From Thalassobius sp034670005 (GTDB taxonomy: Bacteria; Pseudomonadota; Alphaproteobacteria; Rhodobacterales; Rhodobacteraceae): a stretch of DNA of 64,000 nt. Made by a program: the position numbers and the translations under genes. Positions 24,881 through 32,984 of the stretch are shown here, piece by piece. Below the pieces are notes generated by a model, which did no database searches, had not been told where the DNA came from, and worked only from the letters and a program-made list of their open reading frames with translations. The stretch lies in contig NZ_JAXMOH010000003.1 of assembly GCF_034670005.1 (NCBI RefSeq), forward strand, positions 124,001-188,000. The letters run 5' to 3'. Every line of letters begins with the position of its first letter. Within the stretch, counting starts at the first letter, position 1.

Positions 24881-25717
24881 TCAGTCCAGCGCTCGCAATT
24901 TGCGGTGTCGCTGCGTCTCCATCGCCCAATAGGCAATCGCCATCAGTACGAGAACAGCGATGACGCTGATCACGTACCAGTTCGCCAGCCTGCCGCCATC
25001 GAAATCTTGCGGATTCATAAAGGCGGCCACAAGGAAAAGCGCATGCCAAAGGGCGATGCTTTCTACGCCGACGCGCCAAGCGCTCCAGCGCGATTCGAAC
25101 GAGATATAGATGTTCGCAACGGCAAGCAAAGCTCCCCAACCGGACAATAGCCGGGCCGTGAGATCGGAAAGCGGCCATGGCCAGAACGCTATTAACGCGC
25201 CGGGACGGATGAAGCCCGCGACGACAATCGCCGCCATCGCCAAGCCAAACAACCGCACCGCGATACGGAACGCATGGGCAACCTCGACATCCCCGGGTTC
25301 GGGCAGGCGAGGGTCGGTCCCACGATTGTAGAGCCATAGCGCCGGAACAAGTACCGGCGTCACCAAGTATAGGCCAAGCCAAAGCTGAAATGGCAGGTCA
25401 TCGATAGAATAGCGGTTCCAGTGCAGGAAAGTCACAAGCAACATGCTGATCGTGAAGGCAGTAACCGGGGGAAAGCCCAAAGCCACGCGATGCCAGCATT
25501 TCCCGAAGAGGACATGCGCAAAAAGATATGCCCCACCAAGATATCCCGCCCCGACATAGGCCGCCATCACGGATGGCGTGATTTTATAGGCGAACCTCTC
25601 GCCTGATTCCTCTGGGAAAAAGAATAAGATCAGGAAAGCCAGCAAAAGGAATGGAATTATTACAGCCGCGACTATTCGGGTCAGCACATAGATCCGGTCG
25701 TTCCGTGACGCGTTCAT
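24881..25717 (-). CDS. Polytopic membrane protein of unknown function
   Basis: A 278-residue integral membrane protein with about eight hydrophobic segments, including LTRIVAAVIIPFLLLAFLILFFF near the N-terminus and WYVISVIAVLVLMAIAYWAM near the C-terminus. A charged loop with RGTDPRLPEPGDVEVAH sits in the middle. Aromatic residues are abundant. There is no motif for a transporter or enzyme that I recognise. GGGAGGCAGCGACC precedes the ATG. It is convergent with the DUF1674 gene and stands alone on its strand. Confidence 0.75.
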   Translation of the reverse strand: MNASRNDRIYVLTRIVAAVIIPFLLLAFLILFFFPEESGERFAYKITPSVMAAYVGAGYLGGAYLFAHVLFGKCWHRVALGFPPVTAFTISMLLVTFLHWNRYSIDDLPFQLWLGLYLVTPVLVPALWLYNRGTDPRLPEPGDVEVAHAFRIAVRLFGLAMAAIVVAGFIRPGALIAFWPWPLSDLTARLLSGWGALLAVANIYISFESRWSAWRVGVESIALWHALFLVAAFMNPQDFDGGRLANWYVISVIAVLVLMAIAYWAMETQRHRKLRALD

Positions 25718-25924
25718 GGTCGCTGCCTCCCGGCATCTTTCAGCCTAGCCGCAGCATACACCTAGCACAAATCTGATTCATTCCCAAAAGGTGTTAGCGC
25801 CTTATGGCTTGGCGACGCTAAACGAACGTCTCTGACCCGCTGAATCGTCAGTTCCCCATTCTGATACCGCGTTCATCGCCCCTGCAAACAGGAGGAAAAC
25901 AAAGCGTTACGGTCAACAGGCGCA

Positions 25925-26278
25925 TCAGTCCAGAATATATTCCTCGATCTGACCTTCGCCCTTGTCGGGGATGAACAGGACTCTGTCCGCGCCGATCCGG
26001 ACCTTGACGCAGGTTTCCCCTTTGTCGGTGGTGCCCCAGAATACCCGCTTGCACAGCTTTTTATCTTGCCAATACCAGTTGCCAAGAACCGGACGACCCC
26101 AGGCGCGGCCCTTGATCTGGCCCAGAGTGTCGAACCTGATCCAGACAAGGAATTGGCGCAGTTTCCGGCCTTCGATCATCTGCAGAAAGCTGTCGCGGTC
26201 GTTTAGTGCGCTGAAGCCTGATGCGAATGTTGGCAGGGTGCACAGAAGCGCGACAAGAAGGGCGGAAGTACGTATCAT
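25925..26278 (-). CDS. Small secreted protein of unknown function
   Basis: A 117-residue protein with a signal peptide (MIRTSALLVALLCTLPTFAS). The mature domain is about 97 residues, strand-rich, with KGRAWGRPVLGNWYWQDKKLC and two cysteines 14 residues apart (KKLCK and ETCVK) that could form a disulfide, followed by FIPDKGEGQIEEY at the end. I do not recognise a named domain. It lies 68 bases downstream of dapB on the same strand, separated by a GC-rich hairpin, and may be co-transcribed. Confidence 0.65.
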   Translation of the reverse strand: MIRTSALLVALLCTLPTFASGFSALNDRDSFLQMIEGRKLRQFLVWIRFDTLGQIKGRAWGRPVLGNWYWQDKKLCKRVFWGTTDKGETCVKVRIGADRVLFIPDKGEGQIEEYILD

Positions 26279-26308
26279 GGGCCTTACGTGAATTGAGCGA
26301 CGTCACGG

Positions 26309-26326
26309 CGGGGCTTGCAAGCCCCG
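26309..26326. other. GC-rich hairpin between dapB and the downstream gene
   Basis: GGGGCTT-GC-AAGCCCC is a near-perfect palindrome with no T-tract on either side. It could slow transcription or stabilise a 3' end, but a true intrinsic terminator is not supported. Confidence 0.35.
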
Positions 26327-26346
26327 TGCCGACTGCGGCTCACCCC

Positions 26347-27156
26347 TTATAGGCCCAGCACATCCATCATGTTATATTCGCCCGGACCCTTGGTCTGTCC
26401 CCAAAGCGCCGCCTTCAGCGCACCACGCGCAAAGATGGCCCGGTCGGTGGCAATGTGGCGCAGCACAATGCGTTCACCGGCTGCTGCGAACAGCACGTCG
26501 TGTTCGCCGACAATATCGCCACCGCGAATCGCACTGAACCCGATATGGCCCTGTTCACGTGCGCCGGTGATGCCGTCGCGGCCGCGGTCGGCAACGTTTT
26601 CCAATGATACGCCACGGCCTTCTGCGGCGGCTTCGCCCAGCATCAGTGCGGTGCCCGACGGTGCGTCGACCTTCTTGTTATGATGCGCCTCGATCACCTC
26701 GATATCGAAATCTTCGTCCAGTGCGGCGGCGACGGTTTTGGTCAGTTGGACCAACAGGTTCACACCCAGTGACATGTTCCCTGCTCGGATCACTGTCGCG
26801 TGGCGGGCGGCCGCGTTGATTTTCTTCAGGTCTTCATCGCTTAATCCGGTGGTGCCGATTACATGTACCGCTCGGGCCTGTGCGGCGAGGGCTGCAAATT
26901 CCACTGTTGCCGCCGGCGAGGTGAAGTCGATCACTGCCTGAGCATGAGCGAAAAGCTCCAGCGGATCGTCGCTGACTGCTACGCCAACTGCGCCGCCGCC
27001 CATGCATTCGCCCACGTCATGGCCGATCCAGTCATGGCCGGGGCGTTCCACCACACCCACCAGCCGGGCCTTGGCGCTGTCCTGCACGGTCTTGATCAGC
27101 ATCTGGCCCATCCGGCCCGATGCTCCTGTAATCACGATCCCCGGCAAATTGGTCAT
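26347..27156 (-). CDS. dapB: 4-hydroxy-tetrahydrodipicolinate reductase
   Basis: A 269-residue enzyme of the lysine and diaminopimelate pathway that reduces the product of DapA with NAD(P)H. The dinucleotide-binding motif GASGRMGQ lies at about 10-17, and the catalytic segment EAHHNKKVDAPSGTA is intact. The ATG at 27156 starts the canonical N-terminus; the frame to 27213 overlaps the divergent rbfA leader. dapA is in this same window at 45.3 kb, not in an operon with dapB. A small secreted protein gene follows. It is divergent from rbfA with an 86-base gap. Confidence 0.97.
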   Translation of the reverse strand: MTNLPGIVITGASGRMGQMLIKTVQDSAKARLVGVVERPGHDWIGHDVGECMGGGAVGVAVSDDPLELFAHAQAVIDFTSPAATVEFAALAAQARAVHVIGTTGLSDEDLKKINAAARHATVIRAGNMSLGVNLLVQLTKTVAAALDEDFDIEVIEAHHNKKVDAPSGTALMLGEAAAEGRGVSLENVADRGRDGITGAREQGHIGFSAIRGGDIVGEHDVLFAAAGERIVLRHIATDRAIFARGALKAALWGQTKGPGEYNMMDVLGL

Positions 27157-27242
27157 GGCTCCGCTCCGATAACTGCTTTGCGCCTGCATAGCGAAGCATT
27201 GCCCGCTTGGCAAAGGGAGGCGGAAGGCTTAAGTGCGGGGAC

Positions 27243-27641
27243 ATGGCAAAAGGTAACTATTCTCATGGGGGCGGCCCCAGCACACGACAACTCAGGGTCG
27301 GGGAACTGATCCGCCGGACGATGTCCGATGTGTTGATGCGCGGCGATATCCACGATCCCGACCTCAACCGCATGTCGATCACAGTGGGCGAGGTGCGCAC
27401 GTCGCCCGACCTGCGGGTGGCGACATGTTTCGTGCTGCCGCTTGGCGGCAAGAACGGCGACGAGGCGATCAAGGCGCTGGCGCGCAACCAATGGGAACTG
27501 CGCCGGATCATTGGCCGCAAATGCGGGCTGAAACACGCGCCCGAACTGCGGTTTCTGCTGGATGACACTTTTGATCGGATGGATGAAACCCGCCGTCTGC
27601 TCGACCGCGAGGACGTGCGCCGCGATCTGGACAAGGAATGA
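27243..27641 (+). CDS. rbfA: 30S ribosome-binding factor A
   Basis: A 132-residue KH-fold protein that binds the immature 30S subunit near the 16S rRNA 5' helix and aids its maturation, notably in the cold. The pattern RQLRVGELIRRTMSDVL at the N-terminus, ITVGEVRTSPDLRVATCFV in the middle and LRFLLDDTFDRMDE near the end are typical. The ATG at 27243 gives the standard N-terminus (MAKGNYSHGGG). The stop overlaps the start of the next gene by four bases, which argues for translational coupling. Confidence 0.95.
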   Translation: MAKGNYSHGGGPSTRQLRVGELIRRTMSDVLMRGDIHDPDLNRMSITVGEVRTSPDLRVATCFVLPLGGKNGDEAIKALARNQWELRRIIGRKCGLKHAPELRFLLDDTFDRMDETRRLLDREDVRRDLDKE

Positions 27642-28393
27642 TCACGGCCCGGGTATTCCCGGCTCTGTCGGTTGCACTGTCCTTGTTCGGCTCTGTCGTT
27701 GGCGCAGTCGATTGCCAGAATGTGAATTTTGACGGCCATTCCTACACGATCTGCGAAGCTGATCCCGCGCGTGAAGAACTGCGGTTGTTCCTGCGCGACG
27801 ACGAAGGCCAAATACTGGGGATGTTCAACCGGGTTGAGGCAGCCTTGGAGCAAAATGACGAAACGCTGCTCTTTGCGATGAATGCAGGGATGTATCATCC
27901 CGACCGGCAGCCCGTCGGCCATTATCTGGAAAACGGCGTTCAGCAGCAGGCGGTGATCGAAGGTGCCAGCCCGGGTAATTTTGGACTGCTTCCAAATGGC
28001 GTGTTTTGTATCGGTTCCAAAGTGGCGCGAGTTTACGAAACGTATCGCTATCTGACGGACCATCCCGATTGTCTTTTCGCTACCCAATCGGGTCCGATGC
28101 TGGTCATTGACGGCGCATTGCATGCTCGGTTCCTGATCGACAGTACATCGCGCTATATCCGCAACGGGGTTGGCACGACAGATTCCGGGGACCGCGCGGT
28201 GTTTGCGATTTCCAATGAACGGGTCACTTTCCACGAATTCGGACGGCTGTTTCGCGATGGGCTGAAATTGCCTCAGGCGCTTTATTTCGACGGGAAAGTG
28301 TCGCGAATCTATGCGCCAACGCTGCAGCGCAATGATCCGGGCCTGCCGCTGGGTCCTATTGTCGGAATCGTTGCGCCGCGTCAGGCAGAGTAA
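27638..28393 (+). CDS. Phosphodiester glycosidase-like (DUF2233) exported protein
   Basis: A 251-residue protein with a likely signal peptide (MITARVFPALSVALSLFGSVVGA). The mature domain matches the NAGPA/DUF2233 phosphodiester glycosidase fold. The signature LLFAMNAGMYHPDRQPVG and the later ATQSGPMLVIDG, RYIRNGVGTTD and DGKVSRIYAP segments correspond to the family's conserved asparagine, glycine and arginine sites. The eukaryotic relative uncovers mannose-6-phosphate; bacterial substrates are mostly unknown but probably periplasmic or surface glycans. It sits between rbfA (four-base overlap) and truB, an unusual insertion into a translation-related cluster. Confidence 0.8.
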   Translation: MITARVFPALSVALSLFGSVVGAVDCQNVNFDGHSYTICEADPAREELRLFLRDDEGQILGMFNRVEAALEQNDETLLFAMNAGMYHPDRQPVGHYLENGVQQQAVIEGASPGNFGLLPNGVFCIGSKVARVYETYRYLTDHPDCLFATQSGPMLVIDGALHARFLIDSTSRYIRNGVGTTDSGDRAVFAISNERVTFHEFGRLFRDGLKLPQALYFDGKVSRIYAPTLQRNDPGLPLGPIVGIVAPRQAE

Positions 28394-28455
28394 AATTGAC
28401 AGGCTGGCGGCCATGAGTTAGGCCGCCCGCCCATTGCATCAGTTCAGGACACATC

Positions 28456-29364
28456 ATGGCGCGCAGACGTAAGGGACGGGATATTTCGGGTTGGCTGGTT
28501 ATTGACAAACCCGCCGGGGTGACCTCATCCGCCGTGGTAAACAAGGTGCGCTGGGCGCTGAACGCCAACAAGGCGGGTCATGCCGGTACTCTGGACCCCG
28601 AAGCCACCGGGGTGCTGGCCATAGCCTTGGGCGAAGCCACCAAGACCGTGCCTTACATCACCGACGCGCTGAAAGCCTATCGGTTTACCGTGCGCTTGGG
28701 GCAGGCCACCAATACCGACGATGCCGAGGGTGAAGTGATTGCGTCCAACGACATGCGCCCTACGGATGACGACATCAAAGAGGCGCTGAGCGGTTTTCTG
28801 GGCGACATCATGCAGGTGCCGCCGAAGTTCTCGGCGGTAAAAATCGACGGCCAGCGCGCTTATAAACTGGCGCGCGCGGACGAGGAGTTCGAAATTGCTG
28901 CCCGGCCCTTGTGGGTTGAAGAACTGACATTGACCGATCGCCCCGATGCCGATCATGTCGAATTGGAAATGGTCTGTGGCAAGGGCGGCTATGTTCGTGC
29001 CATCGCCCGCGATCTGGGCGAAAAACTTGGCTGTTATGGTCACGTTCAGCGGCTGCGCCGGATCTGGTCGGGTCCGTTTGATGCAGAGGACGGTCTTACC
29101 TGGGACCAGTTGGAAGCGATGGCCCGCACGCCCGAACTGGACGACTACCTGCGTCCGGTGGAACAGGGGCTGGCAGATCTGCCCGAGGTTAAGGCCACCG
29201 CTGAAGGCGCGACGCGGATGCGCAACGGCAATCCCGGCATGGTGATCGCTCATGACGTTGAATTTGGCGAAGAATGCTGGGCCTCTTTTGATGGCGAGGC
29301 CGTGGCAGTCGGCGTTTACAAGGCAGGCGAACTGCATCCAAGCAGGGTCTTTGTAAAAGCCTGA
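28456..29364 (+). CDS. truB: tRNA pseudouridine(55) synthase
   Basis: A 302-residue enzyme that converts U55 in the T-loop of tRNAs to pseudouridine. The family core GHAGTLDPEATGVLAIALG lies at 41-59, with the catalytic aspartate at 48. GWLVIDKPAGVTS comes first, and YVRAIARDLGEKLG follows near 180. The C-terminal part (about 245-302) corresponds to the PUA-like region. AGGACACATC precedes the ATG. It follows the phosphodiester glycosidase-like gene and so belongs to the rbfA cluster; rpsO, its common downstream partner, is elsewhere in the window. Confidence 0.96.
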   Translation: MARRRKGRDISGWLVIDKPAGVTSSAVVNKVRWALNANKAGHAGTLDPEATGVLAIALGEATKTVPYITDALKAYRFTVRLGQATNTDDAEGEVIASNDMRPTDDDIKEALSGFLGDIMQVPPKFSAVKIDGQRAYKLARADEEFEIAARPLWVEELTLTDRPDADHVELEMVCGKGGYVRAIARDLGEKLGCYGHVQRLRRIWSGPFDAEDGLTWDQLEAMARTPELDDYLRPVEQGLADLPEVKATAEGATRMRNGNPGMVIAHDVEFGEECWASFDGEAVAVGVYKAGELHPSRVFVKA

Positions 29365-29469
29365 AGCGCGATTTCATCCAATGGTGCGGCGGGCTTGGTT
29401 TTCACGCCAATTGCACCTAAATACAGCCTTCAGATGGACAGGCAGGGCAAGGCCCGATAGACAACTCCA

Positions 29470-29946
29470 ATGGCGCAAACAAAGTCAGACCCCAATTACA
29501 AAGTCATCGCCGAAAATCGGCGGGCACGGTATGATTATGCCATCGAAGAAGACATCGAATGCGGCATCATTCTGCAAGGCTCCGAGGTCAAATCCCTACG
29601 CGAAAACTCTGCCAATATCGCCGAAAGCTATGCCAATGTTGAAGATGGCGAGCTGTGGCTGATCAATTCCTATATCGCGCCATACGAACCGGCTCGAACC
29701 TGGGGGCACGAGGAACGCCGTCGGCGCAAGTTGCTGGTTTCAAAGAAACAGCTGGCCAAAATGTGGAGCGCGACGCAGCGCAAGGGTATGACGCTGGTTC
29801 CTCTGGTGCTGTATTTCAACCACAGAGGGTTGGTGAAGCTGAAGATCGGGATCGCCAAGGGTAAGAAATCGCACGACAAGCGCGATACCGAGGCCAAGCG
29901 CGATTGGGGTCGCCAGAAACAAAGGCTGTTGCGCCAAGGGGGATAG
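29470..29946 (+). CDS. smpB: SsrA-binding protein SmpB
   Basis: A 158-residue tmRNA-binding protein required for trans-translation and rescue of stalled ribosomes. The OB-fold core shows NRRARYDYAIEEDIECGI, GSEVKSLRENSANIAESYA and the basic C-terminal tail with KGKKSHDKRDTEAKRDW, which mimics an anticodon stem in the decoding centre. Length is normal. A T-rich spacer and ACTCCA precede the ATG at 29470. No tmRNA gene is visible beside it. Confidence 0.97.
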   Translation: MAQTKSDPNYKVIAENRRARYDYAIEEDIECGIILQGSEVKSLRENSANIAESYANVEDGELWLINSYIAPYEPARTWGHEERRRRKLLVSKKQLAKMWSATQRKGMTLVPLVLYFNHRGLVKLKIGIAKGKKSHDKRDTEAKRDWGRQKQRLLRQGG

Positions 29947-30105
29947 GCTACCGGTCGTCCCGTGCTTACCGACACTAGGAAAGCCGACGGTACAGCCCGT
30001 TTTTCGCAAAATGACGCGTCGGGGTGGATTTCCGGTCGGTGCCCGCTCTTGTCAGCTTGGCCGCCGCATTGTAGGCAAACAGGTGAGTTATCTAAGGGGG
30101 CCCTC

Positions 30106-30963
30106 ATGGCAATTGACGATCCCAAGACACTGGTTTCAACCGACTGGCTGGCGGCGCATCTGAAAGATCCGGATCTGCGCATTCTGGACGCGAGCACGCC
30201 TTTCGTCGGCGAAACGCGCGACACCCGGGCGGAATATGAAATGGCCCATATTCCCAACGCGCGGTTTTTCCATATCGATGAAATCAGCGATCACCGCTCC
30301 GAGCTGCCGCATATGGTGCCGCCGGTGGAAAAGTTCATGAGCCGGTTGCGCGCCATGGGCGTCGGCGATGGTCATCAGGTGGTGGTCTACGATTCCGCAG
30401 GGATCTATTCCGCCGCCCGTGTCTGGTGGTTGTTCCGGCTAATGGGGCAGGACAATATCGCGGTGCTGGACGGCGGGCTGAAGAAATGGATCGCCGAAGG
30501 ACGCGAGGTCGAAGATTTGCCGCCGATCGTACGCGACCGCCACATGACTGTGCGGCGCCAAGCCCATATGGTTAAGGATGTGACCCAGGTTTCCTCGGCC
30601 TCAAAGCTGGGCGATTATGAAATCGTGGATGCGCGTTCGGCTGAACGGTTTCGGGGCGATGTCGACGAACCCCGTGCCGGGCTGCGCCGTGGTCATATTC
30701 CGGGATCGAAGAACGTCCCGTTTACAGAACTTCTGCAATCCGACGGCACAATGAAGCCACGCGATGCGATCCGCGCCGTGTTCGACGCCGCCAATGTCGA
30801 TCTGGGCAAGCCTGTCATCACCACCTGCGGCACCGGCGTGACTGCCGCCATCCTTTGCCTTGCGCTGGAACGGATGGGAAAAACCGATCACGCGCTTTAT
30901 GACGGGTCCTGGACCGAATGGGGCGCTTTCCCCACCTTGCCTGTCGCCACTGGAGAATCTTAA
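30106..30963 (+). CDS. sseA: 3-mercaptopyruvate sulfurtransferase (two rhodanese domains)
   Basis: A 285-residue sulfurtransferase with two rhodanese domains. The inactive N-terminal domain lies at about 8-135, and the catalytic domain at about 165-285 has the active-site cysteine at 241 in the loop CGTGVTA. That loop type is characteristic of mercaptopyruvate rather than thiosulfate as sulfur donor. TAAGGGGG precedes the ATG at 30106; the frame extended to 29962 is not supported. The next gene, an aminotransferase, begins three bases after the stop, fitting a cysteine/sulfur amino-acid salvage role: transamination makes the mercaptopyruvate that SseA uses. Confidence 0.93.
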   Translation: MAIDDPKTLVSTDWLAAHLKDPDLRILDASTPFVGETRDTRAEYEMAHIPNARFFHIDEISDHRSELPHMVPPVEKFMSRLRAMGVGDGHQVVVYDSAGIYSAARVWWLFRLMGQDNIAVLDGGLKKWIAEGREVEDLPPIVRDRHMTVRRQAHMVKDVTQVSSASKLGDYEIVDARSAERFRGDVDEPRAGLRRGHIPGSKNVPFTELLQSDGTMKPRDAIRAVFDAANVDLGKPVITTCGTGVTAAILCLALERMGKTDHALYDGSWTEWGAFPTLPVATGES

Positions 30964-30966
30964 GAC

Positions 30967-32151
30967 ATGTTCAGCAATCTGAAAGAACAACCCGGAGACA
31001 AAATCCTTGCGCTGATGCAGCTCTACAAGGACGATCCGCGGCCGCAAAAAATCGATCTGGGCGTCGGCGTTTACAAGAATGCCGAGGGTGTCACCCCGGT
31101 GATGCGTGCCGTGAAGGCCGCTGAAAAACAGCTTTGGGAAACCCAGGAAACCAAGTCTTATGTCGGTCTGGCCGGTGATCCGGCCTTTGCCGATGCGATG
31201 ATCAGCCTTGTGCTGGGCGATACGGTGGCGCGCGAAAACGTTGCTGCTGCAGCGACACCGGGGGGCACCGGGGCGTGCCGTCAAGCTTTTGAGATGGTCC
31301 GCATGGCCAATCCGGACGCGCGTATCTTTGTGTCGAATCCGACATGGCCGAACCATATCAGCATCCTGAAGTTCATGAAGATGCCGATGGTCGAATACCG
31401 CTATTTCGACAGCGATACCGGCGGCATCGATTTCGAAGGCATGATGGAAGATCTGGCGCAGGCCAAGCCGGGCGATGTGGTGTTGCTGCATGGCTGCTGC
31501 CACAATCCGACCGGCGCCAACCTGAACCTGATTCAATGGCAGATGGTGGTTGACGCGCTGTTGAAAACCGGCGCAACCCCGATGATCGACATTGCCTATC
31601 AGGGCTTTGGCGACGGGCTGGAAGAAGACGCGGCCGCCACCCGGTTGGTGGCCTCCAGCGTGCCGGAATGCCTGATCGCGGCCAGTTGTTCGAAGAATTT
31701 CGGCGTCTACCGGGAACGCACCGGCATCCTGATGGCGGTGGCACAGGACAAGGGCCTGCGCGGTCTGACCCAGGGGACGCTGAATTACCTCAACCGTCAG
31801 AACTATTCCTTCCCGCCCGACCACGGCGCGCGGGTGGTCACGATGATCCTGCAGGACCCCGAGCTGCGCGCTGACTGGGCGGCAGAGCTGGAACAGGTCC
31901 GGCTGTCAATGCTGGGCCTGCGCGAACAGTTGGCCGGTGAATTGCAACGGCTGTCCGGATCGGATCGTTTTGCCTTCCTTGCGCAGCATCGCGGTATGTT
32001 TTCGCGCCTCGGAACCACGCCGGAAATGGTTGACAAGCTTCGCGAGGAACATGCGATTTACATGGTCGGGGATTCCCGCCTGAACATCGCCGGGCTGAAT
32101 AAGGATTCCGTACCGGTTCTGGCCAAGGCGATCATCGACTGCGGCATCTAA
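30967..32151 (+). CDS. Aspartate/aromatic aminotransferase (class I-alpha)
   Basis: A 394-residue PLP enzyme. The subgroup I-alpha pattern (E. coli AspC/TyrB) is clear: KIDLGVGVYKNAEG near residue 30, HGCCHNPTGANL near 180 and the PLP-lysine segment SCSKNFGVYRERTG near 240. It probably exchanges amino groups among aspartate, glutamate and aromatic amino acids. It begins three bases after the sseA stop and is likely co-transcribed; cysteine transamination to 3-mercaptopyruvate, a known AspC side activity, would feed SseA. One copy of the repeated 3' element lies about 50 bases after its stop. Confidence 0.93.
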   Translation: MFSNLKEQPGDKILALMQLYKDDPRPQKIDLGVGVYKNAEGVTPVMRAVKAAEKQLWETQETKSYVGLAGDPAFADAMISLVLGDTVARENVAAAATPGGTGACRQAFEMVRMANPDARIFVSNPTWPNHISILKFMKMPMVEYRYFDSDTGGIDFEGMMEDLAQAKPGDVVLLHGCCHNPTGANLNLIQWQMVVDALLKTGATPMIDIAYQGFGDGLEEDAAATRLVASSVPECLIAASCSKNFGVYRERTGILMAVAQDKGLRGLTQGTLNYLNRQNYSFPPDHGARVVTMILQDPELRADWAAELEQVRLSMLGLREQLAGELQRLSGSDRFAFLAQHRGMFSRLGTTPEMVDKLREEHAIYMVGDSRLNIAGLNKDSVPVLAKAIIDCGI

Positions 32152-32201
32152 GCCGGTGCAAGGAGATTGGGGGCGCTGCCCCCGTCGCCCGATGGGCAAC
32201 T

Positions 32202-32230
32202 CCCCCGGAGTATTTTTGCCAAGATGAAAC
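32202..32230 (+). repeat. Repeated 3' intergenic element, copy 1
   Basis: CCCCCGGAGTATTTTTGCC followed by AAGATGAAAC. It lies downstream of the aminotransferase in the same orientation and is preceded by GC-rich hairpins (GGGGGCGCTGCCCCC at about 32169). It is the clearest copy of the motif repeated in this window. Confidence 0.7.
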
Positions 32231-32299
32231 ACTGACAGGGTGGATTTGGCGGGTGGGGTGATCGTCCCGCCCGGACGGAAACAAAAGGGCGGGATCGGC

Positions 32300-32893
32300 A
32301 TGGCGCGGCGGAAAGGCATCGGCACGGAAACGGTTCCGGCCCGGTTATTGCCCGATTTTGGCGATCTGAAAGATCTGGAGCAGAGCGCGCCTATAGGGCT
32401 GTTGCCTGCTGCGGAGCGTTTGCTATTGATCGGACTGATCCGGCAGCATGAAAACTGGGACGGTGTGGCCTGTGTGATCGGGGCCGAGCGCAGCCATTGG
32501 GTGCAGATCAGTGCCAATGAAGCGGTGAGTTTTCAAAGTTTCCTGACGTTGCGGTTGGCGGCCATTCTGGCACCTGACGCTGCACGGGTGGATGCCGAGG
32601 CGGCAGATGACAGCCTGTCGCGGCCCGAACGGTTGGCGACACAGCTAAGTTCCGCCGATCTGTCGGGTGACGGCCCGGCGATCCTTGGGCATCTGATTGG
32701 GGCCGAACTGGCTGCGGCCCGTCCCTATTGGCTGGGCCAGCGCGTGGCGCTGATCGGGGCGGAGCGCTGGGTCGGGGCATATCGCACGGCGCTGGCGCGC
32801 CAGGGTGTACAGATCGACGGCTTCGATCCGGACGAATTGGCCGAGGCAGGACGGACCGCGCTGCGGCGCCGCGACGGAAAAGACGACGTCTGA
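32300..32893 (+). CDS. N-terminally short 2-dehydro-3-deoxygalactonokinase-like protein
   Basis: A 197-residue protein resembling the C-terminal two thirds of DgoK (KDGal kinase). WDGVACVIGAERSHWVQIS and AVSFQSFLTLRLAAIL align with the family's WDGVICLPGTHTKWV and SFQTFMTGEL patterns, and ILGHLIGAELAAARPYW matches its later segment. Full-length DgoK has about 300 residues and begins with an ATP-binding domain containing a DWGTT motif, which is missing. No in-frame coding sequence for it is present upstream, where a repeated intergenic element lies instead. The start could also be a GTG at 32240. It may be a degraded or specialised remnant; kinase activity is doubtful. Confidence 0.6.
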   Translation: MARRKGIGTETVPARLLPDFGDLKDLEQSAPIGLLPAAERLLLIGLIRQHENWDGVACVIGAERSHWVQISANEAVSFQSFLTLRLAAILAPDAARVDAEAADDSLSRPERLATQLSSADLSGDGPAILGHLIGAELAAARPYWLGQRVALIGAERWVGAYRTALARQGVQIDGFDPDELAEAGRTALRRRDGKDDV

Positions 32894-32984
32894 GAGCACA
32901 GCCCGCTTGCCAAGTTGGGCGCGCCGTGTAACTTTTTGACCAATTGGCCGAAAAATGTCCCCTTTAGTCCTCAGGGAGGATCCG

